64,000 nucleotides of DNA from Chryseosolibacter sp049791675 (GCA_049791675.1 JBARAD010000057.1:13132-77131), one strand, 5' to 3'; positions 33,622 through 43,822 are shown, counted from the first letter of the stretch. The notes: a model not told the origin generated them from the sequence alone. Translations and numbers: made by a program.

Positions 33622-35259
33622 ATGGCTAAAGAAATCACGTTTGATACCTCCGCGAGAGACAGAATAAAAAAGGGTGTTGACAAGCTGGCGAACGCAGTAA
33701 AAGTTACACTGGGTCCTAAAGGACGCAACGTCATCCTCGACAAAAAATTCGGCGCGCCTACTGTTACAAAAGACGGCGTCTCCGTAGCAAAGGAGATTGA
33801 ATTAAAGGATGCTATTGAAAATATGGGTGCTCAGCTGGTGAAGGAAGTTGCTTCCAAAACCGCTGATGCTGCAGGTGACGGAACGACTACTGCGACTGTG
33901 TTGGCGCAATCGATCTATTCACACGGCATTAAGAACGTAGCTGCAGGTGCTAACCCGATGGACCTGAAGCGCGGTATCGACAAGGCTGTAGAGGCCGTTG
34001 TTGACCACCTCAGAAAGCAATCCCGCAAATTGAAAGATTCGGCAGAAATCGCCCAGGTTGCTACGATCTCTTCCAACAGCGACCAGACTATCGGCAAGAT
34101 GATCGCCGATGCAATGGATAAAGTTGGTAAAGACGGTGTGATCACGGTTGAGGAAGCCAAAGGAACTGAAACCGAAGTGAAGACTGTAGAAGGTATGCAG
34201 TTCGACCGCGGATACCTCTCCCCTTACTTCGTGACGAACACGGAGAAAATGGAAGCGGATCTGGATTCTCCTTTCGTACTGATCTACGACAAGAAGATCA
34301 GCAGCATGAAAGAACTGCTTCCGGTCCTCGAGCAGACTGCGCAGACTGGCAAACCGCTGTTGATCATTGCTGAAGAAGTTGAAGGCGAAGCGCTTGCTAC
34401 GCTTGTAGTAAACAAGATCCGTGGCGCACTGCGTGTTGCTGCCGTGAAAGCTCCCGGCTTTGGCGATCGCAGAAAAGCAATGCTGGAGGATATCGCCATC
34501 CTGACCGGTGGTAAAGTGATCTCTGAAGAGCAGGGCTTCAAACTGGAGAATGCCTCTTTGGATATGCTTGGCCGCGCTGAAAAGATCAGCATCGACAAAG
34601 ACAACACGACGATCGTTAATGGCGCCGGTAACAAAGCTGACATCCAGGGCCGCGTGGCTCAGATCAAAGCTCAGATCGAAACAACCACTTCGGATTACGA
34701 TAAAGAAAAACTCCAGGAACGTCTTGCAAAACTTTCCGGCGGTGTGGCGATCCTGTACGTAGGTGCTGCTACTGAAGTTGAAATGAAAGAGAAGAAAGAC
34801 CGTGTAGACGATGCGTTGCATGCAACGCGCGCTGCTGTTCAGGAAGGAATTGTTCCTGGTGGTGGCGTTGCTTACATCCGTGCGATCGACGCATTGAAAG
34901 ATCCTGTCGCGCTTGGAACAATCAACGAAGATCAGGCTACCGGCGTGAACATCATCCGCCTTGCGCTTGAATCTCCCCTGAGAACGATCGCTGAGAACGC
35001 TGGTCAGGAAGGTTCTGTGATCGTGAACAAAGTTCGCGATGGCAAGAAGGACTACGGATACAATGCAAATGACAACACATTTGTTAACTTCTTCGAAGCG
35101 GGTATCATCGACCCGACGAAAGTAAGCCGTCTGGCGCTCGAGAACGCAGCCTCTATCGCAGGTATGTTGCTGACAACAGAAGCTGTTGTTTCCGATGTAG
35201 CGGAAGAGAAAGAAGCACCTGCTATGCCCCACGGCGGCGGCATGGGCGGAATGATGTAA
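33622..35259 (+). CDS. groEL: Chaperonin GroEL
   Basis: The 545-residue protein is full length. Key features are the ATP-binding DGTTTATVLAQ and the N-terminal TLGPKGRNVIL, the hinge and apical segments (GGKVISEEQGF, KISSMKELLPVLE), VGAATEVEMKEKKDRVDDA, and the C-terminal GGMGGMM tail lining the cavity. It folds cytoplasmic proteins together with GroES. An intrinsic terminator follows at 35283-35310. Confidence 0.99.
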   Translation: MAKEITFDTSARDRIKKGVDKLANAVKVTLGPKGRNVILDKKFGAPTVTKDGVSVAKEIELKDAIENMGAQLVKEVASKTADAAGDGTTTATVLAQSIYSHGIKNVAAGANPMDLKRGIDKAVEAVVDHLRKQSRKLKDSAEIAQVATISSNSDQTIGKMIADAMDKVGKDGVITVEEAKGTETEVKTVEGMQFDRGYLSPYFVTNTEKMEADLDSPFVLIYDKKISSMKELLPVLEQTAQTGKPLLIIAEEVEGEALATLVVNKIRGALRVAAVKAPGFGDRRKAMLEDIAILTGGKVISEEQGFKLENASLDMLGRAEKISIDKDNTTIVNGAGNKADIQGRVAQIKAQIETTTSDYDKEKLQERLAKLSGGVAILYVGAATEVEMKEKKDRVDDALHATRAAVQEGIVPGGGVAYIRAIDALKDPVALGTINEDQATGVNIIRLALESPLRTIAENAGQEGSVIVNKVRDGKKDYGYNANDNTFVNFFEAGIIDPTKVSRLALENAASIAGMLLTTEAVVSDVAEEKEAPAMPHGGGMGGMM

Positions 35260-35282
35260 GAAAGTTAAAACGCTTATAAAAG

Positions 35283-35310
35283 AAAGGCTTTACCGAAAGG
35301 TGAAGCCTTT
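35283..35310 (+). terminator. Terminator after groEL
   Basis: AAAGGCTTTACC (35283-35294) and GGTGAAGCCTTT (35299-35310) form a 12-bp stem including one G-T pair, capped by a GAAA tetraloop (GNRA type) and followed by TTTT. This is a strong intrinsic terminator for the groES-groEL operon. Confidence 0.93.
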
Positions 35311-35488
35311 TTTTATGATGCCAGGTGTTCAAATATGAAACAGCGACTCCCGCCGGCTATACGGTGAAACAAACCGGAGTGTAGGTCGGGCAACAAGCGC
35401 CTTATTGGGCCGGGATGCCCCGTCGTAAAAGCAATAGACCTTCTCAGGCGGAATACTCGAGAAGTTTTGTCCTGATGATGCGTGCGCC

Positions 35489-36034
35489 TCAACGATCCGT
35501 ATGTTCGACCCAGAGGAGCGCAGCAGTGTCATATCCCACTTCCCGCGCCTTTTGCAGGTAGGATTCTTTTATTGCCTCAGGCATGGTGGTCTCCCTTGAC
35601 AGGAGCCAGAGATATTTAAGACTCTCCCCCGCCACCAGCGCATACTTGTATCCCGGATCGAGGGCGATGACATTATATCCGGAATAAAAAGGCCCGAAGA
35701 ATGAAACCTTGAGTTTGGCTTCACCCGGATCGCCTGCAAACTTCGCTTTGCCCGTCGCCTCTTTGCGCTCTTTTGTCTTTACATTGTATCCGCGGTTGAT
35801 CACTTTGACTGTACCGTCATCATTTAGCGAATACGTGGCGGTGGTATTGTTCAGGTTGCGCTCATACTTGAAATCCAGGCGGGCTACTTCATACCACCTG
35901 CCCATGTACCGGTTGATATCGAAAGGCTTGACGGCAACCGCTCCTTCAGGAATTGTCCTGCATGACTTCATGCTTAACAGTGTCGCAACACCCAGCACTG
36001 CTCCACCGATCCATAAAATTTTTTGCTTCTTCAT
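35489..36034 (-). CDS. Bacterial lipocalin (Blc-like)
   Basis: From the ATG at 36034 (MKKQKILWIGGAVLGV) the product has 181 residues. An N-terminal hydrophobic segment is followed by Cys24 (SMKSCRTI), possibly a lipid attachment site though not a perfect lipobox. The lipocalin signature is clear: VKPFDINRYMGRWYEVARLD, then TVKVINRGYNVKTKERKEA, and the C-terminal YLWLLSRETTMPEAI. Blc proteins bind fatty acids or lysophospholipids and are linked to membrane stress. It stands alone. The frame is open upstream to 36121 but without similarity. Confidence 0.9.
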   Translation of the reverse strand: MKKQKILWIGGAVLGVATLLSMKSCRTIPEGAVAVKPFDINRYMGRWYEVARLDFKYERNLNNTTATYSLNDDGTVKVINRGYNVKTKERKEATGKAKFAGDPGEAKLKVSFFGPFYSGYNVIALDPGYKYALVAGESLKYLWLLSRETTMPEAIKESYLQKAREVGYDTAALLWVEHTDR

Positions 36035-36370
36035 ATTTCGTCTTAACAAAAGGCCTCGAACAAGAACGATTGTGTCAGCAATAACAAATTTCCATGCCCT
36101 TCTGTTTGATCGGGCAGCCAACTTTCTCTGAACCGGCCATTGTTAGATCGATCTTCAGCCAGGACACGTATTGCCTCTACGGCCGGTGAAGAAAAAATCA
36201 AACATTTAGCGGCGATCCTGTCAAATGCCGGAAAGGTTTTCTTACATTTCTTTAAATCAACGCTACCTTCCTGATCGTTGCAGTCACGCCCGGCGCGCTA
36301 AACATGATGCGCTGTAATGCATTATCTCCTGACGGCCTTACACGAAAATCATATTCTAAAAAAGACGATC

Positions 36371-37147
36371 ATGCTAACAAAAATGATTTATCCCCTCTCA
36401 TTAAGAGAAAAGATCAGCTGGAGGGTTCAAAGGATCCTCCCTGAAGCAAATGGAACCAACATTCCGCTGGAATTCAGTAAAGACATCCGATTGGACCTAT
36501 CAAAAACAGATGTTGGACACCGGTCCATCATATACAACGGTTTCTATGAATTAGACCTTTCCAAAATGATGGTGAGACTCGCACGGCAGGGAGGATTGAT
36601 GGTGGATGTCGGTGCCAATTACGGGTACTTCTCTTGTCTGTGGGCTTCCAAAAGGCCGGGCAATAGCGTCATTGCTTTCGAAGCCTCCCCCGTGAACATT
36701 GAGCCGCTGAGGAACAATGTCAGGAAGAACAAACTGGACGACAGCATTACGGTAATACCACTTGCGTTGGGAAAAGAGCCCGGAATATTGAAGTTCAATC
36801 TCGCCACAGAAAACAAGCAAACGGGCTGGGGCGGCTTCACCATCAATAATGATTCAGGATCAGTGGAAGTGAAAGTCGACACACTCGACAATTACGCCAG
36901 GAAAAACAATATTCAAAAGATCGATGTATTAAAGATTGATGTGGAAGGGGCAGACACCTGGGTTCTGTATGGAGCGAAAGAACTGCTGAGTGAGAAGAGA
37001 ATCCGTCATATATTCTTTGAACAGAATATTCCGAGAATGGATCTTTTGAACATTAAGCGAAACGAGGCGGGTGATTTTCTCAGAGAACTTGGTTACGTGC
37101 TGCAGGAAAAAACACCCAATGAGTTCTATGCTTATCCGGGAAAATAG
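36371..37147 (+). CDS. FkbM-family methyltransferase
   Basis: From the ATG at 36371 (MLTKMIYPLSLREKISWRV) the product has 258 residues. The SAM site is MVDVGANYGYFSCLWASKRP, followed by VIAFEASPVNIEPLRNNV and the FkbM-typical KIDVLKIDVEGADTWVLYGA, then RHIFFEQN. FkbM proteins are O-methyltransferases that modify sugars, polyketides and other small molecules. The substrate is unknown. It is a lone gene facing the PQQ-type dehydrogenase. Confidence 0.88.
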   Translation: MLTKMIYPLSLREKISWRVQRILPEANGTNIPLEFSKDIRLDLSKTDVGHRSIIYNGFYELDLSKMMVRLARQGGLMVDVGANYGYFSCLWASKRPGNSVIAFEASPVNIEPLRNNVRKNKLDDSITVIPLALGKEPGILKFNLATENKQTGWGGFTINNDSGSVEVKVDTLDNYARKNNIQKIDVLKIDVEGADTWVLYGAKELLSEKRIRHIFFEQNIPRMDLLNIKRNEAGDFLRELGYVLQEKTPNEFYAYPGK

Positions 37148-37223
37148 CTTTTGGTTTAGTGTCTTCGGACAGGGCTTTAACGACACGGCGCGAAAGATCC
37201 GAAATCCTGGTTTCAATCGCGCG

Positions 37224-38630
37224 TTAAAGTATCTTTTCGGGAGTGATGCGCAGAACCATGTCCGGGTTGTTGAGAAGCACATAGAGCGCCCCATCGGGTC
37301 CGGCTTTTACATCCCTGACGCGGCCCACTCCTTTCAGGATCATCTCCTGAGAGATCACGTCGCTATCGTCAATCACGAGTCTCCGGATCTCTTCGAAGGC
37401 AAGGGCGCCGACGATGAGATTGTTTTTCCATTTCGGAAAAAGCGGGCTTGAGACAAATTCAGCAGAACAAACGCCGATAGAAGGTGTCCAGTGGAGCAGC
37501 GGTCTTTCCATGCCGGGCATTTCTGTTTTGTCTGAAACAATTTCACCACTGTAGTCCACCCCGTAGGTCACGAGCGGCCAACCATAATTCGCGCCCTTCC
37601 TGAGAATATTCAACTCATCCCCGCCCATGGGTCCGTGTTCAGTAGCCCATATCTCACCCGTAACAGGATGCAGTGCCAGGCCCTGGACGTTCCTGTTTCC
37701 GATGGTAAAGATAGCGGGCAACATTCCTTTCTTTCCGCGATAAGGGTTGTCTCCTGGTATGGAACCATCGGGATAGATGCGGTATACTTTTCCACTGGGT
37801 TTTCCCGGATCCTGGGAATCTATTCCCCTGGCCATATCGCCGATGGTGAAGTACAGATAGCCTTGCCTGTCAAATAGAAAACGACAGCCCCACCGGTTGC
37901 CGCCCGGTATCTTTAAGGAGTCCGGCGCTTCAAACAATGTTTGCTCCTGCACCCATTGGTGATCCCGTATCTTGCCACGGACTACCTTCGTCATTCCCCT
38001 TGCCTCTTTGTCGGAAGGGTTGTCAATCGTATGACTGAAGGCGATGTACACCCAACCATTCTTTGCAAAATCGGGGTCGAGTGCAATGTCCATCAGCCCG
38101 CCGGTAGTATGTTGAGAATAGGTCATTGGCACGCCCTTCACTGGCTGAGGATCCAGTTTTCCATCCACCATCCACCGGATGCCTCCGGTCCTTTCAGTGA
38201 TCAGGGCCCTGCGGTTGTCGGTGAATTCAATGCCCCACGGTGTGCTCAAACCTTCAGACACCAGTTTTTCAACTTTCAGGATATAATCTTTCGTTGTCAG
38301 GCGCTCAGGGACAGGACGCAAGGCATTCGGGGGAACCTCCTGCGCTGCAACGATATAATCGGCCACGGCATTGATCTGTTCATCGTTCAGCACAGCGCCC
38401 CAGGCCACCATCTCTGTTGAAGGAATTCCGAAACGAATATTTCGCACAATGGCCCCCTTCCCTCTTCCGTACTGCCAATCGGTCTTGACAAGTTTACTGG
38501 CCGTATTTCCCTGCAACTGGCTGCCATGGCATCCGGCACAATAGGTTTTGTAGGTATTCTCTCCCTGCTGCGCAAGAAGCACGGTGCAAGGAATAAACAA
38601 TGCCAGTAAGAATGCAATGTGATCTTTCAT
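37224..38630 (-). CDS. Cytochrome c - PQQ-type (soluble glucose dehydrogenase-like) oxidoreductase
   Basis: The 468-residue exported protein has a signal peptide ending LLAQQG and an N-terminal class I cytochrome c domain (heme motif CAGCHG, distal Met in PSTEMVAWG). A six-bladed beta-propeller follows, like the soluble aldose dehydrogenases (STPWGIEF, DIALDPDFAKNGWVYIAFSH, GNRNVQGLALHPVTGEIWATEHGP, GGDELNILRKGANYGWPLVTYG). It probably oxidises a sugar or other alcohol in the periplasm, passing electrons to its own heme. Whether PQQ is truly used is not shown. The gene follows the hydroxyacid dehydrogenase on the same strand. Confidence 0.9.
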   Translation of the reverse strand: MKDHIAFLLALFIPCTVLLAQQGENTYKTYCAGCHGSQLQGNTASKLVKTDWQYGRGKGAIVRNIRFGIPSTEMVAWGAVLNDEQINAVADYIVAAQEVPPNALRPVPERLTTKDYILKVEKLVSEGLSTPWGIEFTDNRRALITERTGGIRWMVDGKLDPQPVKGVPMTYSQHTTGGLMDIALDPDFAKNGWVYIAFSHTIDNPSDKEARGMTKVVRGKIRDHQWVQEQTLFEAPDSLKIPGGNRWGCRFLFDRQGYLYFTIGDMARGIDSQDPGKPSGKVYRIYPDGSIPGDNPYRGKKGMLPAIFTIGNRNVQGLALHPVTGEIWATEHGPMGGDELNILRKGANYGWPLVTYGVDYSGEIVSDKTEMPGMERPLLHWTPSIGVCSAEFVSSPLFPKWKNNLIVGALAFEEIRRLVIDDSDVISQEMILKGVGRVRDVKAGPDGALYVLLNNPDMVLRITPEKIL

Positions 38631-38753
38631 TTGTTATGTTATTGACCTACGCTACCAACAGTCGCAAGGGATTAAAATCCTGTTGCGGAATTTACAATAG
38701 TGTGCGAGAGATTCCTAAAAAAATACCACTGACCCATTCAGGGGATAAAGCGA

Positions 38754-39710
38754 TCAGCGGACAACATTGACAGGACTTCCTTCGGTAAAAGCCTGCAGGT
38801 TCCTGGCAGCCATGTTCATCAGTCTGGACCGGGCTTCTTTTGTAGCCCACGCGATGTGCGGCGTGATGATGCAATGCTTCGCACTGAACAGCGGATTGTG
38901 TGGTGGCGGAGGTTCAGCAGAAAGCACATCGATTCCCGCGCCGGCGATCACATCATTGTTCAGCGCACCGGCGAGATCTTCGTCGACGATTATCGGGCCG
39001 CGTGAAGTATTGATCAGGAGGGCGCTCTTTTTCATCCGCCGCAGGCTGGTAGCATTGATCAGTCCTTTCGTTTCCGGCGTCAGGGGGCAATGGATACTGA
39101 CAACATCGGATTGTTCCAGCAATTCGGGAATCCCGCTCCACCGGAAATTCTTCCGGTGTGCTTGTGGGCTTTGGGTTCTTGCCGATCCGATAATATTCAT
39201 GCCGAAGGCGGTGGCCATATCTCCAACCTTCTGTCCGATATTACCGAAGCCTATGATGCCCATGGTCTTGCCGGCAAGTTCCACCAGCGGGTAGTCCCAG
39301 TAACACCAGTCTTTCGAGGCTGCCCATTTTCCTTCCCGCACCGTGTCGCTGTGTCGCTGGACATGATGGCACAGTTCGAGCAATAAAGCCATCGTCAGCT
39401 GGGCAACGGAATAGCTACCGTAATCCGGAATATTGCTGACGATGATCCCTCTCCTGTTGGCAGCTTCGGTGTCGATGATATTGTACCCCGTTGCGAGGAC
39501 GCCGATGAATTTTAAGCGCGGAAGCCGGTGGATGATATCTTCACGGATCGGTGTCTTGTTGGTCATCAAGACATCCGCGTCAGCCGCCCGCACGAGAATT
39601 TCTTCAGGCGACGTTCTGTCATGCACCACCAGCTCACCAAAATTCTGAATCGCATTCCAGCTTAAGTCGCCGGGGTTGAGGGCATAACCATCGAGTACAA
39701 CAATTTTCAT
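38754..39710 (-). CDS. D-2-hydroxyacid dehydrogenase (glycerate/glyoxylate type)
   Basis: The 318-residue NAD-dependent enzyme has the Rossmann motif MGIIGFGNIGQKVGDMATAF at about 145-165. The catalytic Arg-Glu-His set is in LLINTSRGPIIVDEDLA, AGAGIDVLSAEPPP and IITPHIAWATKEARSRLM. It resembles glycerate and glyoxylate/hydroxypyruvate reductases. It is the last member of the minus-strand run with the malate-synthase-like and Lut genes, which fits glyoxylate or hydroxyacid metabolism. The gap of about 150 bp to the malate-synthase-like gene is larger than the others in the run. Confidence 0.9.
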   Translation of the reverse strand: MKIVVLDGYALNPGDLSWNAIQNFGELVVHDRTSPEEILVRAADADVLMTNKTPIREDIIHRLPRLKFIGVLATGYNIIDTEAANRRGIIVSNIPDYGSYSVAQLTMALLLELCHHVQRHSDTVREGKWAASKDWCYWDYPLVELAGKTMGIIGFGNIGQKVGDMATAFGMNIIGSARTQSPQAHRKNFRWSGIPELLEQSDVVSIHCPLTPETKGLINATSLRRMKKSALLINTSRGPIIVDEDLAGALNNDVIAGAGIDVLSAEPPPPHNPLFSAKHCIITPHIAWATKEARSRLMNMAARNLQAFTEGSPVNVVR

Positions 39711-39861
39711 TCTTTATGGGGATATCGGTACTTTGAACCAGCTACGAATAGGCAGGATTTTCAGAGCGGATCTGAATGGCCAGCAGACCGGGCAAACCCA
39801 CCACAGTCACGTAGTAAATTGTGGGGCCGATCATCGTTTTCCGCAGCACCAATCGCTCACC

Positions 39862-41751
39862 TTACGCCGTGACGAAATCAAGATTCCCGGTAATACGGAG
39901 TCCTTTTTCTTTAAATGTGTCTACATACAATCTGATGCGCTTCCTCGCGACCTCCAGATCGGTGTTATTCAGATTGATATTCAAGAGGTCGATGTACCAG
40001 GGCAGTTTGGTATCGCTGAGAACGTAAACGGCGACGATCTCTCTTGCAATCGGAAGGGTCGTGGTCTTTGAAAGATCGTATACATCCTTGTTGTTTGCGT
40101 TCAGCAACTTTGCATATTCCTCTTCGAGCAATTTCCTGAACAGCGATCCCGAAAAGATATCACCGGATTTTACGCCCGTATCCGGATCATCCTGTGTAAT
40201 CTTCGCGCCTTTGTGTGTCCATTCCCAGAGGATACTTAAACGGATCTCGCCGGTAGCCATATCTTCCATGAGGTAGAGGATGTCGTCATTGCCAAAGAAA
40301 TCAGCAGGTTTCAGTGCAGCTGCCTGCATCCCCTGTCCGAAGGCGTTGCCATATTGGAGCGCAACGCTCAGGAGGTTGCGGGCTCCACGGATGGTGGTCG
40401 GGGCGGGCTCAATGAGAATAAGGTCTTCAGCAGACCGCTGATCATAGGAGAGTGCGGGAAATTTTCGCCCGAGCTGATTGGCCCTTCCTGCTTTTTCCCA
40501 GACCGGGCGAACGATGTGTACCATCTTCCAGTGAGCGACCCATTTTCCGCTGGCGCCTTCGCGCTCCTCCCGTTCTGCACCGGCAACGGCTTTTTTCATA
40601 CTGGCAGAAACGCCCTCTTCAGACCCTACCGGGATATTCGGCTCCATCCCACCCTGCCACAAGGCATAGTTTCCATGGATATCGGGCGTATTCACCGCAC
40701 AACGGACGCGGTTTTCATAATGACGCATGTATCCGTATGTCATCACAACGGCCTCGATATCCGGATTGACAAACGTTTTGTCCCAGGCCATGGCATCCGA
40801 AACACTATTGATGTAGTCCCATCGGCCGGTATTGTATCCTACAAAATGTTTTCCCAGTGCAGCGCGGATCTCCATCAGCTGATGCGTTGCTTCCAGTTGT
40901 TCCACCAGCATGTACACCTTGATCGTACCCGGACCAAGACCAAGGTGTTGCTCAAGCGCATTCAGCATTTCATTCCAAACCGCGGCTTCTTCAGCCGTTT
41001 GAATCTTGGGAAGATATAATACCACGGAAGATCCCTGCGCCTGAAGCGCCCTGTAGTTATTCACCACATACAGCGTCAGGTCGACGATGGATGCCGCCAT
41101 CGCCACGCCTTGTGCATCGCATATGTGGCGGTCGTCGAGGTGAAGCCCCCGCGCGCGGAAGATCCTGGTAGTGAATCTGAGCTGTTCCTTCCAGTCGTCA
41201 ATGATCTTACGGCCAAAGAAACCCATAGACCACCGGTTCATTTCAACCGAAACCTGTTCGGCTACTTTTAAAAACAGCGGATCCAGGTGTATGGCCAGTT
41301 TCAGATTGCGCTGGTTATCGAGTGACATCGTCGCGATCTGACCGAGGGCATCTTCTCCATCGAACATCCATCCGTCGGCTCCCGACAATAGCGCATAGGC
41401 TACATTGCGGATACTGCTTTCCACCGGTGCATTCGGCTTGGCCGCAGGGCCGGTGCCTTGTATCCATTGGCGTTGCAGGTCGCGCGGGATGACAGAACCT
41501 TCAAATCTTCCATCGCGGGCATCCTGCACCCTGATGCTCGTCCGGGGAATCACACCCTGGGGATCGGGAAATTTGATGCGTTCCCGGTTTCTTTGGCGTT
41601 CCGACCTTCTTTTGATCCTGGCATCCATGACCTCCTTTACCGTTGCGTTGAAGCTGGATAACGCGGACAGCGCTGTGAGCACCTCGTCGGTATAGACATC
41701 ACGATAGATTTCTTTCAGGTTGCCGCGGATTTGAAGCTTGTTTGAAGTCAT
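39862..41751 (-). CDS. Divergent malate-synthase-like enzyme (629 residues)
   Basis: The protein keeps malate synthase A landmarks in order: WMFDGEDALGQIATMSLDNQ (family FEDS region), RARGLHLDDRHI (catalytic Arg region), VVLYLPKIQTAEEAAVWNEM, TIKVYMLVEQLEATHQLMEI, VGYNTGRWDYINSVSDAM and GKWVAHWKMV. The usual FEDS, RPRGWHL and LPK-ESHLE segments are altered (GEDA, RARGLHL). It should condense glyoxylate with acetyl-CoA or catalyse a related aldol-type reaction. About 100 extra N-terminal residues and the changed segments suggest a specialised paralogue. It follows lutC by 36 bases and so belongs to the lut operon. Confidence 0.82.
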   Translation of the reverse strand: MTSNKLQIRGNLKEIYRDVYTDEVLTALSALSSFNATVKEVMDARIKRRSERQRNRERIKFPDPQGVIPRTSIRVQDARDGRFEGSVIPRDLQRQWIQGTGPAAKPNAPVESSIRNVAYALLSGADGWMFDGEDALGQIATMSLDNQRNLKLAIHLDPLFLKVAEQVSVEMNRWSMGFFGRKIIDDWKEQLRFTTRIFRARGLHLDDRHICDAQGVAMAASIVDLTLYVVNNYRALQAQGSSVVLYLPKIQTAEEAAVWNEMLNALEQHLGLGPGTIKVYMLVEQLEATHQLMEIRAALGKHFVGYNTGRWDYINSVSDAMAWDKTFVNPDIEAVVMTYGYMRHYENRVRCAVNTPDIHGNYALWQGGMEPNIPVGSEEGVSASMKKAVAGAEREEREGASGKWVAHWKMVHIVRPVWEKAGRANQLGRKFPALSYDQRSAEDLILIEPAPTTIRGARNLLSVALQYGNAFGQGMQAAALKPADFFGNDDILYLMEDMATGEIRLSILWEWTHKGAKITQDDPDTGVKSGDIFSGSLFRKLLEEEYAKLLNANNKDVYDLSKTTTLPIAREIVAVYVLSDTKLPWYIDLLNINLNNTDLEVARKRIRLYVDTFKEKGLRITGNLDFVTA

Positions 41752-41787
41752 GAATAAAACCGGATATTGTCTCAGATATTTTAACTT

Positions 41788-42372
41788 CTATTCTTTTACG
41801 ATGAATACCGTCATGGAGATGGGGCCGTGTGCGCCCATCACGAGGGCTTGCTCGATATCGGCCGTTTTTGAGGGACCTCCGATGAACACCCCAAATCCAT
41901 AGTCTCCCTGTCCGATCTTTGCATAGGCTTCATGCATGGTAGGGACGATCGAGGAGGCGTCAATCAACACGGCGAGGTGCTGGCAGATAAAGGGGATGAT
42001 CCTTTGCCCCATGATGTTTTCTGTGAGCCAGACAGCGCCGTTCTCCGCCACCGCGAGGTGGGCCTTGATCACAGCAAGTTCCACGTTTTCAAAGGAATGC
42101 GGATCAGCGTCCGGAGAATACATTTCAATCATATCCGCAAGGGCCGGCAGCGTTGTGACCATGCGTTTACCGGTATCAAACTGATCGCGGATAAGCACTT
42201 TGATGGCCTCCATATTATCAACGGTAAACGCGTTCCCACCGATCCCGATAAAGGTATCGATATAAGCCTGCACATTATCCTGACCGGATCCTTTGAACCG
42301 GATATCGGGTAACGGTATGGCGGGAGGTTGATTTTTCAATACGTCGGCAAGTATTTTTTCCCGGCTCGTCAT
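41788..42372 (-). CDS. lutC: LutC-type LUD-domain protein
   Basis: A 194-residue LUD-domain protein. It matches the LutC/YkgG group: the segment VENVELAVIKAHLAVAENGAV-type VELAVIKAHLAVAENGAVW, then GQRIIPFICQHLAVLIDAS and the C-terminal FGVFIGGPSKTADIEQALVM with GAHGPISMTVFIV. LutABC together oxidise L-lactate to pyruvate using iron-sulfur clusters. It lies 21 bases after lutB and is followed by the malate-synthase-like gene. Confidence 0.9.
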   Translation of the reverse strand: MTSREKILADVLKNQPPAIPLPDIRFKGSGQDNVQAYIDTFIGIGGNAFTVDNMEAIKVLIRDQFDTGKRMVTTLPALADMIEMYSPDADPHSFENVELAVIKAHLAVAENGAVWLTENIMGQRIIPFICQHLAVLIDASSIVPTMHEAYAKIGQGDYGFGVFIGGPSKTADIEQALVMGAHGPISMTVFIVKE

Positions 42373-42393
42373 GTTCGTTCTGAAAGCTTTAGT

Positions 42394-43818
42394 TCAATGC
42401 TGTTTTTTATTCCCTTTATTTTTTGCGTACCATTCATCAAACGACTGCGCGGGAGGTTTCGGCATATCGCGGTGTTTGAACCATGGATTCATACTATTGT
42501 TGATGGCAAAAGGCGCATATTTCAGAACCCACCTTCCCATTTTTCCTGCGGCCCTGAAGAGTGTCGGAGAGGAGAAAGTTTGCGCCATCGTTTTCATCGC
42601 GACCGTTTTGGCCTGGGGAGCATATCCTTCTTTTACAATCACCTGCCTCCATTTGTAGAGCTGATCGTGGATGTTGATCTTGACGGGGCACACATTAGAG
42701 CACGAACCGCAGAGGGTGGACGCAAACGGAAGATCAGCATGCCGCTTCATATCCAGGTTTGGCGCCAGAATTGCGCCGATGGGTCCCGTGATGGTGTTGT
42801 GATAACTCAGTCCTCCGCCTTTGCGGTACACCGGACAGGTATTCATACAGCTACCGCACTTGATACACTTCAGCGAATCCCGAAAATCAGGGCGGCCCAG
42901 CTGGCGGCTCCTTCCGGCATCCACGAGAATGACATGCATCTCCTGTCCGGGGCGTGGCTTGCGGTAATGGCTTGAATAGATCGTAATGGGTGTGCCGATG
43001 GCGCTGCGCGCGAGCACGCGCAGGAATACGCTCAGGTGTTCCTTTTTGGGGATAAGCTTTTCCAGTCCCATGGAAGCGATGTGGACCTCGGAGAGGTGTG
43101 CTCCCATGTCAGCATTACCTTCATTTGTGCACACCACAAATTCTCCGGTCTCCGCTACGGCGAAATTAACGCCGGTGAGTGCACCGCGGCGCGTAAGGAA
43201 TACTTCACGGAGATGTTTGCGGGCGGCGCGCGTCAGCAGCGTCGGATCCGACAATCCTTTCTCCGTTCCGAGGTGTTCATGAAACAATTCACCGATCTCC
43301 TCTTTGCGCTTGTGGATGCAGGGAAGCACAACATGGCTCGGAGGCTCATGATCTATTTGCTGAATATATTCTCCCAGGTCGGAGTTCACTACCCCGATGC
43401 CGCGTTCTTCAAGGAACTCATTCAGATGACACTCTTCTGTCAGCATCGATTTGCTTTTCACCATCTGCGTGATGCCTTTCGCCTTCAGAATGGAATAGAC
43501 GATCTCATTGTGCTCCTGCGCATTGGCGGCCCAATGTACTTTGATACCATTCTTCCCGAGGTTTGTTTCAAACTGTACGAGATAATCATGCAGGTTTGAA
43601 AGCAGGTGGCTTTTGATCTGAGAAGCCGCTTCGCGCAATTCTTCCCATTCCGGAATCTGCTTTGAGATCTTGTCGCGCTTCTGGCGGATCCACCACAGCG
43701 CGCCATCGTGCCAGTTTACGCGCGCTTCGTCCGCGTTGAATTCATCCGCAAGCTCGGGGTGGGATTTGCCGCGGAAGAAGGCTTCAGGAGAATGGTCTTG
43801 TTTCACTTGCTGCTTCAT
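42394..43818 (-). CDS. lutB: LutB-type iron-sulfur protein (LUD and 4Fe-4S domains)
   Basis: The 474-residue protein has an N-terminal LUD domain (about 60-300, with AKGITQMVKSKSMLTEECHLNEFL and THEGNADMG-type CTNEGNADMGAHLSEVHI). A ferredoxin-like domain follows with CIKCGSCMNTCPVYRKGG and CGSCSNVCPVKINIHDQLYK. A DUF3390-like C-terminus ends the protein. It is the central subunit of the lactate oxidation complex LutABC. The start codon lies four bases after the end of a GTGAGTG-type heptamer array, with the four-helix-bundle gene inserted between lutA and lutB. Confidence 0.94.
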   Translation of the reverse strand: MKQQVKQDHSPEAFFRGKSHPELADEFNADEARVNWHDGALWWIRQKRDKISKQIPEWEELREAASQIKSHLLSNLHDYLVQFETNLGKNGIKVHWAANAQEHNEIVYSILKAKGITQMVKSKSMLTEECHLNEFLEERGIGVVNSDLGEYIQQIDHEPPSHVVLPCIHKRKEEIGELFHEHLGTEKGLSDPTLLTRAARKHLREVFLTRRGALTGVNFAVAETGEFVVCTNEGNADMGAHLSEVHIASMGLEKLIPKKEHLSVFLRVLARSAIGTPITIYSSHYRKPRPGQEMHVILVDAGRSRQLGRPDFRDSLKCIKCGSCMNTCPVYRKGGGLSYHNTITGPIGAILAPNLDMKRHADLPFASTLCGSCSNVCPVKINIHDQLYKWRQVIVKEGYAPQAKTVAMKTMAQTFSSPTLFRAAGKMGRWVLKYAPFAINNSMNPWFKHRDMPKPPAQSFDEWYAKNKGNKKQH

Positions 43819-43822
43819 TGGC

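Noticed and set aside
33919..35232. 437-residue open frame antisense to groEL
   Set aside because: It is the complement of a highly conserved groEL with biased codon use, and has no recognisable features.
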